Shown here: positions 11,153 through 22,859 of the stretch, piece after piece | Position numbering within the stretch: the first letter of the stretch is position 1 | Layout of the letters: each line of letters opens with the position of its first letter | Notes under the pieces: generated by a model | Database searches by the model: none | Told to the model about the DNA's origin: nothing | The model's input: only the letters and a program-made list of their open reading frames with translations | Assembly: GCA_022559845.1 (NCBI GenBank) | Contig: CM040126.1 | Coordinates: 45,378,458-45,442,457, forward strand | Length of the DNA stretch: 64,000 nucleotides | Direction of reading: 5' to 3' | From: Amorphophallus konjac | Taxonomy: Eukaryota > Streptophyta > Magnoliopsida > Alismatales > Araceae | Position numbers and translations under genes: made by a program

Positions 11153-13513
11153 ATGGCGGACCATCATTCTGAGGCTGAGGGGCGGCAGAGAGAACGGACC
11201 CCCAGAGTTTTCTTGACGCCGCCGGAGCCGCTCTGCAGCGAGCTGGGGGAGGCGGAGGTGATGCGGCTGGAGAGTCGCTACGGGCTGCCTTGGCGGTTCT
11301 AGTTCCTGGCGCCTGAGTCTCATGAGTCTAGCATGTCCACTCGTTCTGGCCTCTTTTACTCCTTTCTCCTGGCTTGGAAGTGTGGCTTTCGTCTACCCCT
11401 TCATCCCTTTGTTGCCGGGTTACTTCGATTCTACCGGCTGGCACTTGTCCAGCTGGTCTCTAACTCTTATACCTTCATCTTCTCCTTCATTTTCCTTTGT
11501 GGCCAGTGTGGGGTGCGTGCCTCGCAGGATCTATTCCATTACTTCTTTGAGTTGAAGGAGCATGCTCATGCGGGGAGAGGCTTCTTCTATATTCAGGCGA
11601 GGCGAGGACGGAGTTGTGTGTCCCTCTCTGGGAAGGATTCTTCTCAGAAAGGGTGGAAGACCCAATATTTCTGGGTGGGCCCGTCGGCAGTTGGCGTAGT
11701 CTGGAATTTCCCGACGGTGCCCAATTTTCACCCGAACATTCCTCCGAAGCAGACCGTGTTCTCTCCGGAGGTGGAAGAGGAGGCTGCTATCCTCCAGCAG
11801 AATCGCCAGGAGACTACTGATTTGGTGACTTCTTCCAACATTGAGGGCTACCTCGCTCGAGTGTTGTTGCCGACAGGTAAGGAGTTTGGGAACTTGGTTT
11901 TCCTTCTTGCGGAGCTGGGATCTTCCTTCTCTTAGTCCGCTTTCTGTGGTTCAGACACGAGGCGTGCGATTGAGGAGGAGGCACCATCGGCCGAGTTGGA
12001 GATCATTGATTTGGACGAGGCGCCAGCTCCTGATGATCTTCAAGCTTCAGAGGGCTCGTCCCGCGCCCAGGACAAGGGCAAGCGGGTGGCTCGGGATGAC
12101 GTTTTCGAGCGCCGGGGGGTCAAGCGCAAGGATCCCGTGGCCAAGTTGTTGCGGTCTTCAATTCAGGCTCAGTCTGTTGAGAGGAAACGAGCGAGGAAGG
12201 AGGAGGTCGTCCGTGCGTCTGGAGGAGATTCCCTGTCGGCTCTCCCCTCTATTGAACAAGAGGGGGCCGATGAAGGAGGAATCACCGTCGATGTTGAGGC
12301 GCCGAGCGTAGCGGAGGGGCCGCCAGATGAGGGGGTCCGCCCTCAGCAGGTCGAGGGTGGAGGGTCGCAGGAGGAGGTGACTCGATCACAGCCGACCGAA
12401 ACTGGGGAGGTACACGGTGGGGGTGCTCACGTCGAGCCGACCGATGGGGCCCCCGAGACAGGTTTGCCCGGGAGAGATGCCCCAATCCCGGCCGCTCCGG
12501 TGAGAGCTTCCCCTCCTTCTACCTGCAGCTTCAGTGTCTGGGCTCCTATGTACCAGGCGTGCCATTCCTTAGCTTCTTGAGACTTGCGGGAAAAAGTCCA
12601 GAAAGGTCCCCCCTCTTCGCTGTTTGAGCAGATTATGGAGGGAGGGCTGATTTTGGCCCAGCTGGGGGCTGAAGCTGTGGATGCGTACGCTCGGGTGGAG
12701 TCCGAGCGGGAGACTCTCTCGTGGACCCGCGGTGCGCTTGATCGAAAGGTCGAGCGTCTGACCCTCGATCTTGGGGACCTTCATCGGGAGATGGCCCCGC
12801 TCCGAGCGCTGGCGCAGTCGAGCCAAGCGGAGGCTCGGTCTTTGGCAGAGCAGCTGGCCTAGGCTCATCGCATGGTCGACCGGAAGAGTGAGCTCCTGGA
12901 GTCAGAGGGCAGAAACCAGGTCGAGCGAGATGACCAATGGAGGGCCGAGCGAGAGGGGCTCGAGGATAGAGTTCGGGCGGCCGAGGATTCGTGGACCGAG
13001 GCCAAGCGAAGGCTGTCCGAGACCGAGAGAAGGCTATCTGAGTCCGAGCAGCGGATAGCTGAGCTTGAGAGGAAGGCGGAGCTGGCTGGGAAGGAAGCGC
13101 TCGAGCAACATAAGTGCTCAGAGGCTTACCAGGCAGCTTTGCAGCAGGCGACCTTTCCTTACTACGAGTCAGGCTATCGACGGGGACTTCGAAAGGGCTT
13201 CTCCCAAGGCTACGATCGGGTCGTCCTAGAGGCAGAGGCCCAATCATCGATGCTTGTTTTTCCTTCCGGTCAGCGCTATGACTCGGAGTGGGGCTCCACT
13301 GACTCTTCCCACTACACGTCGAGTGAAGAGGTGAGTTCGGCCTCGTCCGAGCAACCGCCAACTCCAGCATCCTCGGGAGGGCACACGGCCGCGATAGTTC
13401 CCACACAGGTGGGGTCAGTGTCTGGGCCGACCGTCGTCGAGAACGTTGGGGGCAGATCGTCTGGTGTCGAAGAAGCCTTGTCTGCCGAGCTTGGAGATGG
13501 GCCCAAGGCCTGA
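11153..13513 (+). pseudogene. Antisense extra gene of the Tat gypsy (Transposase_28-like plus coiled coil)
   Basis: Runs opposite to gag-pol, between integrase and 3' LTR. From ATG 11153 the first exon carries LESRYGLP and LPLHPFVAGLLRF, resembling the plant family listed as putative gypsy-type transposon (PF04195). A GT-AG intron (11877-11954) joins it to a second exon starting DTRRAIEEEAPSAELE. The C-terminal half (12584-13513) is rich in heptad-like ERRLSESEQRIAELERK segments, a predicted coiled coil, then FPYYESGYRRGLRKGF and a Ser-rich tail. In-frame stops lie at 11300, 12578 and 12860. Antisense genes at this position are known in Grande and related Tat elements; their function is not settled. 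Confidence 0.72.
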
Positions 13514-14599
13514 TGTAATAGCTCTTTTCTTTTTCCTTTCTTTTTCATATATAGCCGAGTAAGGTGCTTTTTGGAAACTATAATAGCGGCAGTATTGAAT
13601 GCTGAATTGACTATTTCTTACCACTTTTGATGTGATTTAATTGCCATATCCGCAGTTTTTGAAGAAGGCGCCGATTTCCTGCAGATCTTGCGCGTGCCGA
13701 TCTGTCAAATAACTGACATGGTGTTGGCACCTTTCCATTTTTTCATACCGCCCTTAATGACTTGTCGCTTCGCGCATCCCGCTGGGTAAATATCGGGAAA
13801 TGAGGTAACCAACCCATGGAAAGCCTTGGTAGCGTGTTTTGGGGAGAGTCATTTAAAGCGATTAGCTTCCCCTTCGGCCTATAAAAGGTCCGAGGGGCGT
13901 CTCCTTTTCCTTTCATTGCTTAAGGCCGTCCCTAGCGGTTTTTCTCTTCCGTGAAGCGTTGTGCTGTTAGTCTTGGCGGGGCATGGAAGGTGTTTCAGAA
14001 GATGATGATGCATATGGCGGTAGGAGGGAAGCTCCTGTTGTTTCGCTTTGGAAGAGGGTTCGTCGGTCGGAGGTCACTCGGGAAGAGGGTTCGTCGCACC
14101 GCCCTCCTCTTTCTGACCTGCCGACGTCATTCTGAGGGGAGGGGAGAGCCAATTAAGCTCCCTCCTTTCCGAGCCTTCCCCTGCCTCCTCGTCCATCTCT
14201 GCCATTTTCTTTTTCTCCCTCCCCTTTCACTCTTCGGAGGGTGCCTGCACTCTCTGCCTTCCAAAGAGTTGGCAGAGAGGAGGCCTTCACTTGTATTCCT
14301 TCCTCTCTTCTTCTTGTTGTTTCCCCGCTTTTCCTTTTTCCTTCTAGCTTTATCAAACCAACGAAGCCGGCGATCCCTTATCCGAGCCAATTTCTACACG
14401 AGGCAGAGTTAGTGGCTGGACGTGGGAGCACCTACTGGGTCGGCCGAGTGTTCTGCTCGCGTTATAGTACCAGGGGATGTAATTTTTTGTACATGTATAC
14501 TATATCGGCTACGGCGTTCGTGATGTACATCAAAGTTTAATAAGAAGAGAAGAATGGTGATTATGCTATTTCACTTACATGTGTATGCTTGCCAAGTGT
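13514..14599. other. Non-coding spacer between antisense gene and integrase
   Basis: No recognisable domain on either strand. A plus-strand TATA-like CTATAAAAGG at about 13879, and an AATAAG-containing stretch near 14540, could bracket a short plus-strand transcript. The ORF after the TATA (13951-14412) resembles no family I know. Confidence 0.4.
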
Positions 14600-15946
14600 T
14601 CAAAAGTAGAACTTGCGAAGATTTGTTGCGTTCCACGTCCGAGGGATGGGTGTTCCTTCCATGGTGAACAATCGGTATGCTCCTTTCCCGAGCTTCTCGA
14701 CCACTCGATAGGGACCTTCCCAGGTAGGGGCCAGCTTCCTCGCCGCCTCTAGTGGTCGAGACACTTCGGCCTTCCTCAGGACGAAGTCTCCTGGCTGGAA
14801 GGGTCTATCTCGGACTCTGCTGTTGTAGTATCGAGTGATGCATCGTTGGTATTCCGTTGCTCGGATCCTTGCATTCTCTCGGATCTCATCTGCTAAGTCG
14901 AGGTTCTCTCGCAATTTCTGCTCGTTTACCTTAGGCTCGAAGTGGACGACTCGGAGAGAGGGATTGCTGACCTCCAACGGAATTACGGCTTCCGTGCCAT
15001 ACGCCAGCTGAAAAGGTGTTTCACCAATAGCCGTTCTCAGAGTAGTTCGATGCGACCATAGTACACTTGGTAATTCCTCGAGCCAGCTTCCCCTGGCTTT
15101 GCCGAGCCTAGTTTTGATGCCTTTTAAGATAGTCTTATTGGCATTCTCGACCAGTCTGTTAGCCTGAGGGTGGGATACCAAAGTGAAGTGGTTGCGAATA
15201 TTTAGGTCGGCACATCTGTCTCTGAAATAATGAGAATCAAACTACCGACCGTTATCGCTCACGATCACTCGGGGGACACCATAGCGACAGATGATCGACT
15301 TCCAAACAAAACTCTATACGACTGATTCGGTGATCCTGGTGGTGGCTTCGGCCTAGATCCATTTGGTGAAATAGTCGATGGCGATGATGATGAACTTCTT
15401 CTGAGCATGAGCCGTAGGGAACAGCCCCAAGATGTCGATCCCCCACCGAGCGAAAGGGTATGACTTGGCAAGGGTGATGAGCTCCGTAGCGGGCTGATGA
15501 ATCAGGTGGTCGAAGTACTGGCATCGATCGCACTTCTGCACATAGGTCGAGCAGTCGCGCTGGAGAGTGGGCCACCAGTAACCCTGCAGTAGTAGGATCC
15601 TGGCGAGTGATCTTCCTCCTTGGTGCGCTTCGTAGATGCCTTCGTGAACTTCCTGAATCGCTCAACTGGCTTCGTCGGTGCTGATGCACTTGAGGAGGGG
15701 ACCGGAGAAAGATCTTTGGTACAAGGCACCATCTAGCATGACGAAACGTCGAGCTTGGTACTTGAGCTTCCGAGCCTCCCGAGGGTCGGTGGGCTCTTGA
15801 GAATCCCGGAGCCAGGACATGTAGGGGGTCCACCAGTCGCTTGAGGGTGCTGGGTCAATAGTCATTAGCTCGGATTCGATGCTCGGTTGCCCGAGCTCTT
15901 CGAGGAGGACCGATCGTGTACTTGTGGGGTCGGGCGAGGAGGCCAG
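14600..15946 (-). pseudogene. Tat gypsy integrase (C-terminal part of pol), broken
   Basis: Inserts cDNA into the host genome. In one minus frame are a zinc-finger half (CDRCQYFDH), catalytic-core blocks RWGIDILGLFP and VIVSDNGR, and HPQANRLVENANK supplying the DDE residues. A C-terminal part follows with RPFQPGDFVLRKAEVS and APTWEGPYRVVEKLG. No chromodomain follows, consistent with Tat. In-frame stops lie at about 15662, 15353, 15325 and 15245. Where the family residue can be guessed it is Gln or Arg. Confidence 0.85.
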
Positions 15947-17655
15947 TCAAGAGAGGGCGTCCGCTCGGGAGTTTTCATCTCGAGTTATTCGGACTACCTC
16001 AAAGCTCTCGAAGAGTTGGGCCATCCTCTTGACCGCCTGGAGGTACTTGACCATTTGTCCTTCTCGAGCTTCGTATTCACCGTTGACTTGGTTAACGACC
16101 AATTGAGAGTCAGTGTGAATCCTGACTCGTTCGGGCCCCAGTCTTCGAGCCATCCTGGCTCCCGAGATAACGGCTTCATACTCGGAGGCATTGTTGGACG
16201 CCTGGAAGTTGAACTTCATGGCGTACTGCAGCTCCGCTCCTTTGGGGGACTTGAGGAGAATGCCGGCGCCACTTCCTGTCGAATTGGAGGATCCGTCGAC
16301 GAACAGATCCCAGGTAGGCCCGGTCGCTGGTGGAAGTGCTTCCTCAATTGGGACCATGCTCTCAGTGATGAAGTCTGCAAGAGCTTGTCCTTTAATAGCC
16401 GAGCGAGGGTGATACGAAATATCATAGGCCTCGAGCATGATGGCCCATTTGACGAGGCATCCCGAGGCTTCAGGGTGAAAGAGAATCTTCTTCAGGGGTT
16501 CGCCGGTCAATACGATGATGGGGTGCCCTTGGAAGTAGGGTCGGAGGCGCTTGGCCGAGGTAACCAACGCTAGCACGAGTTTCTCGGTTGCGGGATACCT
16601 TCTTTCGGCCTCATTAAGCACCTTACTGGCGTAGTAAACTGGTCTCTCGACTCCTGCGTCGTTCCTGACCAGGACCGAGCTTACAGTAGAAGGGGTTACC
16701 GAGAGGTAGAGGTGTAGAGCTTCGCCTTGGACTGGCTTGGACATCACCGAGGGCGAGGCCAAGAATTCCTTGAGTTCAACGAATGCCTTCTGACATTCCG
16801 CGTCCCAGGCGAACGTAGCAGATGCCATTTTGGGTCCCCTCAACAATTTGAAGAAGGGTAGGCAACGTTTGGCCGCCCGAGATAGGAAATAGTTGAGCGC
16901 AGCAATGCGCCCCGTAAGGCGCTGGACGTCCTTGATGCAGGTGGGTGGCCGCATGTTCAGGATGGCCTGAACCTTGTCGGGGTTGGCCTCAATTCCGCGC
17001 TGAGTTACCAGGAAGCCAAGGAACTTCCCGGATCGTACTCCGAAGGCGCACTGGGCGGGATTGAGCTTCATGTTGTGCTTCAGAAGGGTGTCGAAGGTCT
17101 CTAAGTCAGCGAGGTGGTCTTCGGACTTGGGCGTTTTGACGAGCATGTCATCAATATAGGCCTTGACGTTCCGACCGAGCTGCCCTTTAAAAATACAGTT
17201 GATCAGTCTCTAATATGTTGCTCTGGCGTTCTTTAACCCGAACGGCATCCGGGTGCAGCAGTGTACGCCGAAGTCAGTGATGAAGGTGGTCTTCTCAATG
17301 TCCTCCGGGTCCATCCTGATCTGATGGTAGCCGGAGTAGGCATCTAGGAAGTTGAACAGCTCGTTGCCAGAGGTTGAATCGACCAATTGATCGATGCTCG
17401 ACAACGGATAGGAATCCTTCGGGGTAGCCTGGTTGAAATCGATGAAATCCATGCACATCCGCCATTTCCCAGAAGCTTTTGGTACCAGGACGATGTTGGC
17501 GAGCCATGTAGGGTACAGAATCGGGCGAAAGAGGCCAGTCTTCTGCCCCTTGATGACTTGCTCTTTGATGACCGCTTGCTTCTGTGGGGAGTGCTTTCTC
17601 TGCGCTGTTGTACTGGCTTTGCCGTCGGGTCGAGGTTGAGCTTGTGCATCACCAC
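15947..17655 (-). pseudogene. Tat gypsy reverse transcriptase and dual RNase H, broken
   Basis: RT blocks KLNLDP, WRMCMDFIDFNQATPKDSYP, FLDAYSGYHQI, FITDFGVHCCTRMPFGLKNA and YIDDMLVK are visible. A degenerate gypsy RNase H follows (YYASKVLNEAERRYPATEK), then a second archaeal-type RNase H with LFVDGSSNSTGSGAG, NNASEYEAVISG and IHTDSQLVVNQVNGEY. The double RNase H is a Tat-lineage hallmark. TAA at 17210 replaces the usual Gln in ATYQRL. A frameshift near 17460-17510 separates the first RT block from the rest. Confidence 0.9.
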
Positions 17656-17760
17656 GTCTCCTGGGATCCCGGGTTGGTGCTCATCAGACCATGCAAAGAC
17701 TCGGATGTACTGCGCAAGAAAATCTTTATATTTCTCTTGTTCCTCAAGTGGGAGCTTGGC

Positions 17761-18690
17761 TCAAATCTTTACTCCTAGGGTCGGGTCACCGTTAAGGAAG
17801 ACCATTAGCAACTCGTCGCCAGGCTCAGACGTTGCAGGTCCCTCCTCGGCTTCCTTTATCCCTTTATTCTTTCCTTCCGGCCTAGTGGCGTCAACTGAGA
17901 CTATATAGCACTGTCTAGCCAATGCCTGGTTACCTCGAACTTCCCCCACGCCATATTTGGTCGGGAACTTCATCTTTTGGTGAAAGGTAGAGGGCACCGC
18001 TTTCATTCGGCTGAGAATGCCTCGGCCGAAGATGGTGTTGTATGCCGTCATCCCCTGAATCACGATGAAGTCTACCATAACCGTAACGGTTTTGGGCGGG
18101 GTGCCGATAGTAATAGGTAGACTCAGTGCTCCCTCGGGATAAGTAGTCTGGCCGTTGAACCCACAGAGGGGGGTTTGGATCGGGCGGAGTTTAGATGGAT
18201 TCTCTCCCATTTTGAGGAAACATTCATAGGACAATATATCATGGGCACTACCATTGTCGACTAAGATTTTGTCCATGTTATAATGGTTTATTGTAGCCGA
18301 TATAACAAGAGTGTCCTCGTGCGGGGTGGTTAGCCCTTCCAGGTCCTGGTCAGAGAATACCAGGGCTTGTGGTTTGCTAGCCTGTGGGGCTGCAGATGCC
18401 TCAGTAGAGGTCCGGCTCGCCCGCTCGGCGTGACGCTTTCTTCCTCGACTGCTATCTCCGCCTGATGCCCTCCCGCCCGCGATGACGTTGATGTGGACTC
18501 CGCGGGGGGCATTATCAATCTCTTCAACGGCGCCTCGGTCTTCCTTTTGCCCTGACACATACCGAGATAGGTGTCCCTGACGGATGAGGTGCTCGATCTC
18601 ATCTTGAAGTTGATAGCACTCGCTGGTGTGATGCCCGTGGTCGCTATGGAACAGGCAGTGCTTGCGACGATTGCGGTGCTTGGTCTTCAT
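17761..18690 (-). pseudogene. Tat gypsy gag C-terminus and aspartic protease
   Basis: A 309-codon open stretch in the minus strand. CLFHSDHGHHTSECYQLQDE is the Cys/His motif seen near the end of Tat Gag. KILVDNGSAHDIL is the protease active-site region, in which Asp-Ser-Gly is replaced by Asp-Asn-Gly. GMTAYNTIFGRGIL is the conserved protease flap-distal block. It processes Gag-Pol in functional relatives. The stretch itself is intact, but flanking gag and RT are broken. Confidence 0.82.
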
Positions 18691-20020
18691 AGGTTCAGGT
18701 TGGTTGAGGAGACCCGATCCCTTGATGTCTTCATAGATCTCGTAGACAGAGGCGGTAAGTGGGGTATACCGCTCGTACTTTCGGAGCGGCTCTTTTCGAT
18801 CTCCGTCTTAGTTCCGCCTCTTTCCTTGTCCCGTCCCTTGCTCGGACGGTCTCTTCTTGTCCCCCTCTCGACCCGAGCCGGTTGTGCCTCGGTAGACGCT
18901 GAGTACTTCTTCGACCCAAGGTCACTAGCTTGGCGAGGGAGGTAGGGGGATGAAGCACTAGCTCGCGCCATAGGTTCTCATCACGGGTACCCTCGGTCAG
19001 GGCAGTGATAGTAAAGGCCACATCCAGGCGGGGGATGCAAAGGGCTTTCGATTTGAATCGGTTGATATAAGCCCTTAACTTCTCCCCCTATTCCTATTTG
19101 AGGGCCAATAATCCCGCCACTGACCGGGGCAGACCGCTGCTGGCGAAGCTTTCTTTGAATACTCGTCCGAATTGCTTGAAGTTGTGGATGCTGCCGGGGG
19201 CGAGGGCTCTAAACCAAGCATAAGCGCCCTGAACCAGAGTGGTCACGAATGCTCGGTACTTTATCACATCGGATGCCCTTTGCAAGGTCATCAGGGCATC
19301 GAAGCTGTCGTAATGGTCGGTCGGGTCTCCCAGGCCGTCGTACGACTTGAAGGTCGGAAGTGAGATTCTAGAAGGTATCTCTGCATTCAGGATGTAGTCG
19401 GAGAATGGGGATCACTCCTCATCCTCCTCAGGAGAGGTCTTCTGCAAGGCACGGAGAGCGCGCTCTTGCTCTGCAAAACGCCTCTGGAAGTCTCACAGCC
19501 GGAGAGAGAGTTTCAATTATCGGTGTCCCGAGGAGATAGGGGCGCGCGCCTACACGCTACCTCGACGCACCGCAGATGCCTCGGCGTCCAGAAATAGTCG
19601 GCGTGCTCCAGTCTTCTCCCTCCTCGGGGTTGAGGAGGCTTCTTGCTCCGGGGGAGGGGCGTGCGATGGTCCTCCTGACGAATTGCGAATGAGTCGCTAC
19701 CCCCGGAGGGTGAAACGGTCTCCAGCAGTGTGCTGGGAGGTATCTGTACGTGGGGGGATTTTCCTGGGGAGCTGTGACTTCTCCACCCTGGCCGCCTGGG
19801 CCCTCATGAGATCCACGAGGACATCTAGTTTTACGTTGAGGGTTTGGAGGGCGTCGGTACTCCTGCCGGGAAGCTGTTCCCCCGCCACCAATGGAGGTAG
19901 CTCGTTGGCTTGGTTGTCGGACAGGGAATGCTCCGTGGGGAGAGAAGGTTCTCCTTCCTCCGTTACCAGGGCTTTTCCCATATCGATGGCAGTCCTCCTG
20001 CCAGAACTTCTTCGCACCAT
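18691..20020 (-). pseudogene. Tat gypsy gag, frameshifted
   Basis: Probable start MVRRSSGRR at 20020, 20 bp inside the PBS side of the 5' LTR. The Retrotrans_gag domain (PF03732 type) is visible at 19094-19291: KYRAFVTTLVQGAYAWF, then LAPGSIHNFKQFGRVF. The stretch 18731-19021 (ALTEGTRDENLWRELV) continues Gag. Several stops occur between 19300 and 19690, so the polyprotein is not continuous. Confidence 0.75.
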
Positions 20021-20039
20021 GATGGCTCTTTGTGCGTTT

Positions 20040-20057
20040 CCCACAGACGGCGCCAGA
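20040..20057 (-). other. Primer-binding site of the Tat gypsy
   Basis: Directly inside the 5' LTR the minus strand reads TGGCGCCGTCTGTGGGAA (after TC). The first nine bases match the complement of the plant tRNA-Asp 3' end (from memory); the rest does not. The same 18-mer occurs in the plus-strand gypsy at 29981. Confidence 0.7.
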
Positions 20058-20802
20058 TGAAGAGGGGCGATCTCGCGCTGCTCCTGAGCGGGGAGGAAGA
20101 TGACCACGTACCCTTGAAGTATAAACTACAAGAAGGGAAACTAGTCAGAGGTGCCGAGGGATAGATTCCCGGGGAAGACCCTCCGATGCTTAAGTCAGCA
20201 CAGGTAGTAGAGCACAGATGCGAATATGAGAGTTGGGAGGAAAGTGGGAGCGCGAGATTCCTCTCCACCAAAAGGTGAAGTGGTTCCTGCTCAGGCTTAC
20301 TTAGGCGTGCTTAAGCTTACTTAAGCTCTCTCGTCACAGCAGGGCATGTCCTGTTTAAATAGTGGCCGGTTGTGCGAATTGATCCCCGTAAGTGGAGGGG
20401 TTCTAGGGGGGGTTACGTCCTTCATGCGGGCTCCTTACGGCGCGTGGACTCTTGGTTTTTCTTGTCTCATTGAGCTTCCTGCCATTAAAGGATTCGCAAC
20501 GGCCGAATCATTAAGCTTCCATCAGTGAGCCCGAGCGAATGGCACTTGTTCAGGAGTGGTCTCCCGAGTGATAAGTGCTGGGTCGGGACAAGGAATAGGG
20601 GGCTCCAAGGGAGCTTTCCTGATCGACTGATGCTTGGACTTCCCAACCCGAAGGCCGCCTAGGAAGCGCTTGTACCGAGTGAATTTTTGGGCTTCATAAT
20701 AAGTGGGCCTGGGGGCTGCCACTTTGAGGAGTTGAGCCTTGTTCGGTCTGGTTTGGACCTCGTTTGGCCTCTCCGTACGGGCGGTGAGATTTCCCCTATC
20801 CA
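20058..20802 (-). repeat. Tat gypsy 5' LTR
   Basis: 745 bp, TG...CA ends, intact. A TATA-like CTATTTAAAC is seen on the minus strand at about 20353-20362. It pairs with 5413-5536 plus 10099-10718. Scattered substitutions separate the two copies. Confidence 0.9.
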
Positions 20803-20811
20803 TCCTTATAG

Positions 20812-21303
20812 GTCCAAGTGTCGGCTCACGACCACTTGTACATGTGCCATCCCCACCACCTCCAGCTACAGGTATGTATGTTTTGATTTTCAGTAAAATA
20901 TTCGTTTTACTTATGAAAATTAATTCTTACAAGTCCCAGTGCATCATCACCTGTTGTACAGACGCCACCCCCCCCACCTCCCGCTACAGGTATGTATGTT
21001 TTAATTTTCAGCAAAATATTCATTTTACATATGAAATTTAATTCTTACAGGTCCCAATACCCTCCCACCTGTTGTACAGGTGCCACCCCTACCACCTCCC
21101 GTTGCAGGTATGTATATTTTAATTTTCACCAAAATATTCATTTTACTTATGAAATTTAATTCTTACAGGTCCCAGTATTTTGCCAATTATGTATATTTTA
21201 ATTTTCATCAAAATATCCATTTTACTTATGGTATTTAATTCTTATAGTTCACAGTCCCCTCCCCGCACGACCACATGCGCCACCCCCACCACCTCCGCTG
21301 TAG
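20812..21303 (+). repeat. Tandem exon-intron modules in the CACTA second gene
   Basis: Five copies begin at 20812, 20933, 21051, 21169 and 21248. Each has a 56-60-nt exon-like half coding for Pro-rich peptide (VVQTPPPPPPAT, VVQVPPLPPPVA in the expected frame). Each is followed by a near-identical intron half starting GTATGTAT, with a TTTTAATTTTCA core and ending ATTCTTACAG. The fourth copy has lost half its exon and its donor. The second copy has a changed acceptor (ACAAG). At least three exon halves are multiples of three, so copies could be added or skipped without changing frame. Confidence 0.72.
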
Positions 21304-22859
21304 GTATGTATATTTTAATTTTTAGTAAAATATTTATTTTACTTATGAAAATTAATTAAGTAGCCCTCCCACCACCTCCCACTTGCACAGGACACACCCC
21401 CACCACTCAGCCACTTGACGATGCCGGCAGTCGTCACGAGGGAGGCACGGCCCATGATGGACGTCGCCCGTGCTGGATCTCCGGGTAAATTTATAAGGTT
21501 ATTACATTCATTATTTAACCTTCAACTGTCTAATATGAATATTTTGACATTTGCAATTGCAGTAAGAAATTTGAACCTTACGATGTTGTCCATCATTCCA
21601 CCCAACTAGTAATGGCACATGTGCCTGGGCCAGTATCTTCTTTCAAAGAATTTCTGATGGCCGTCCGCGACAACTTATGGGATATGTTCTCAGTAAGTAA
21701 TTACATCATTTAATTCAAGTATTTTCCAAACTCAATTCCCAACAGTATACTAAAGTGTGAAACTTAATTTATTTACAGCGGACTTATCAATTCATGAGTG
21801 GACATGACGCGGCGAGACGTCGTTCTGCCTGGGAGTCTAGTATGAAGTCAAATTTCTAAAGGAAAGTACATGAGGCCCGAGAACACGCTAAAAATAAGGC
21901 TGGTGGGAGTGAAGACGAACAAGTATGGAAGGAGCACCGCCCTCTATGGATGAGGAAGGAGGATTGGGACATAGCATGTGACAAATTTGTCGACCCCAAC
22001 TAGATAGAAAAGTCCCTAAAAGCCAAAGTAAACAGGGCGTCACAACCGAGTGCAAATTTACATACGAGTGGGTTCGTCTCTTTCGCGGCTCATAAACAAA
22101 AAATGGTAAGTAATGTTTCAATTTATCTTCTTACATTTTGTTAATATATATGACATTTTTTTACTATGAATTGTATAACATGCTGTGGAGCTTAATCGAG
22201 CTCCGTCGTTCCTCGAGGTGTTCGATAGAACACACAAAAAGAAGGGGACATATCAATTTGTGAGTGAGAGAGCTCACTCAGTAGCGGTAATTTTATCTAC
22301 ATATGCAACTTCTACCGTTCATTTAAATCGGATTGATTCATATGAAATTGACTAGTCAAGCTATTCAATTTGTAGGCAACATATAGCAGAGCTGTGACAG
22401 AGAAGTACGGGGAGGGAGACATGCAGCAGCCAGAGTTCGATCCAGCGGAATGGGTGGCAGCAACTGGCGTACCGAAGAAAGGCCGGCTATATGGTTTTGG
22501 GGAGAGCCTAGACTCTAGCGCGGTGATATCATCATGTGCAAGTTCAGGCTCTGCCCAAACCAGTAACAGTGCCTTTAGTATACCTCCACCTGCCCCCAGT
22601 ACTTCTGCCAGCGACGTTAGAGACATCGTCCGATCGGAGATTTATGATTTGCAGCAGCAGATGCGGCAAATCCGAGAGGAGATGTCTAGCCAGCAAGCAA
22701 CCATGTTGCAGGCAATCACTAGCATCCTCTCCCAGGTGGGAATTCTCCCTCATGGATCCACCACCACCACGGCACAGGCCCATCAGGTTCGTGTTTATTA
22801 TATTTTTATTTTGACAGAATTACTCAATTATATTCATAATTAATTCCAAAACTAAGTTA

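Larger units (their letters stand above)
5413..20802 (-). mobile_element. Tat-lineage Ty3/gypsy retrotransposon with TSD
   Basis: Minus-strand element inserted in intron 1 of the CACTA second gene. Reading plus strand it begins TGAAGAGGGG and ends CCCTATCCA, flanked by TCCTT at 5408-5412 and 20803-20807. It has 744/745-bp LTRs and gene order gag, protease, RT, RNase H, integrase, making it Ty3/gypsy. A second RNase H-like domain after the first, no chromodomain, and an extra antisense gene between pol and the 3' LTR point to the Tat lineage (RIRE2/Grande-like). It is 15,390 bp, of which 4,557 bp is a nested insertion in the 3' LTR. The two LTRs differ at roughly one base in twenty by eye, so it is not recent. 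Confidence 0.9.

Noticed and set aside
11333..11935. 200-codon ORF as an independent host gene
   Set aside because: Lies inside Tat gypsy boundaries and matches the known type of antisense gene in that lineage.
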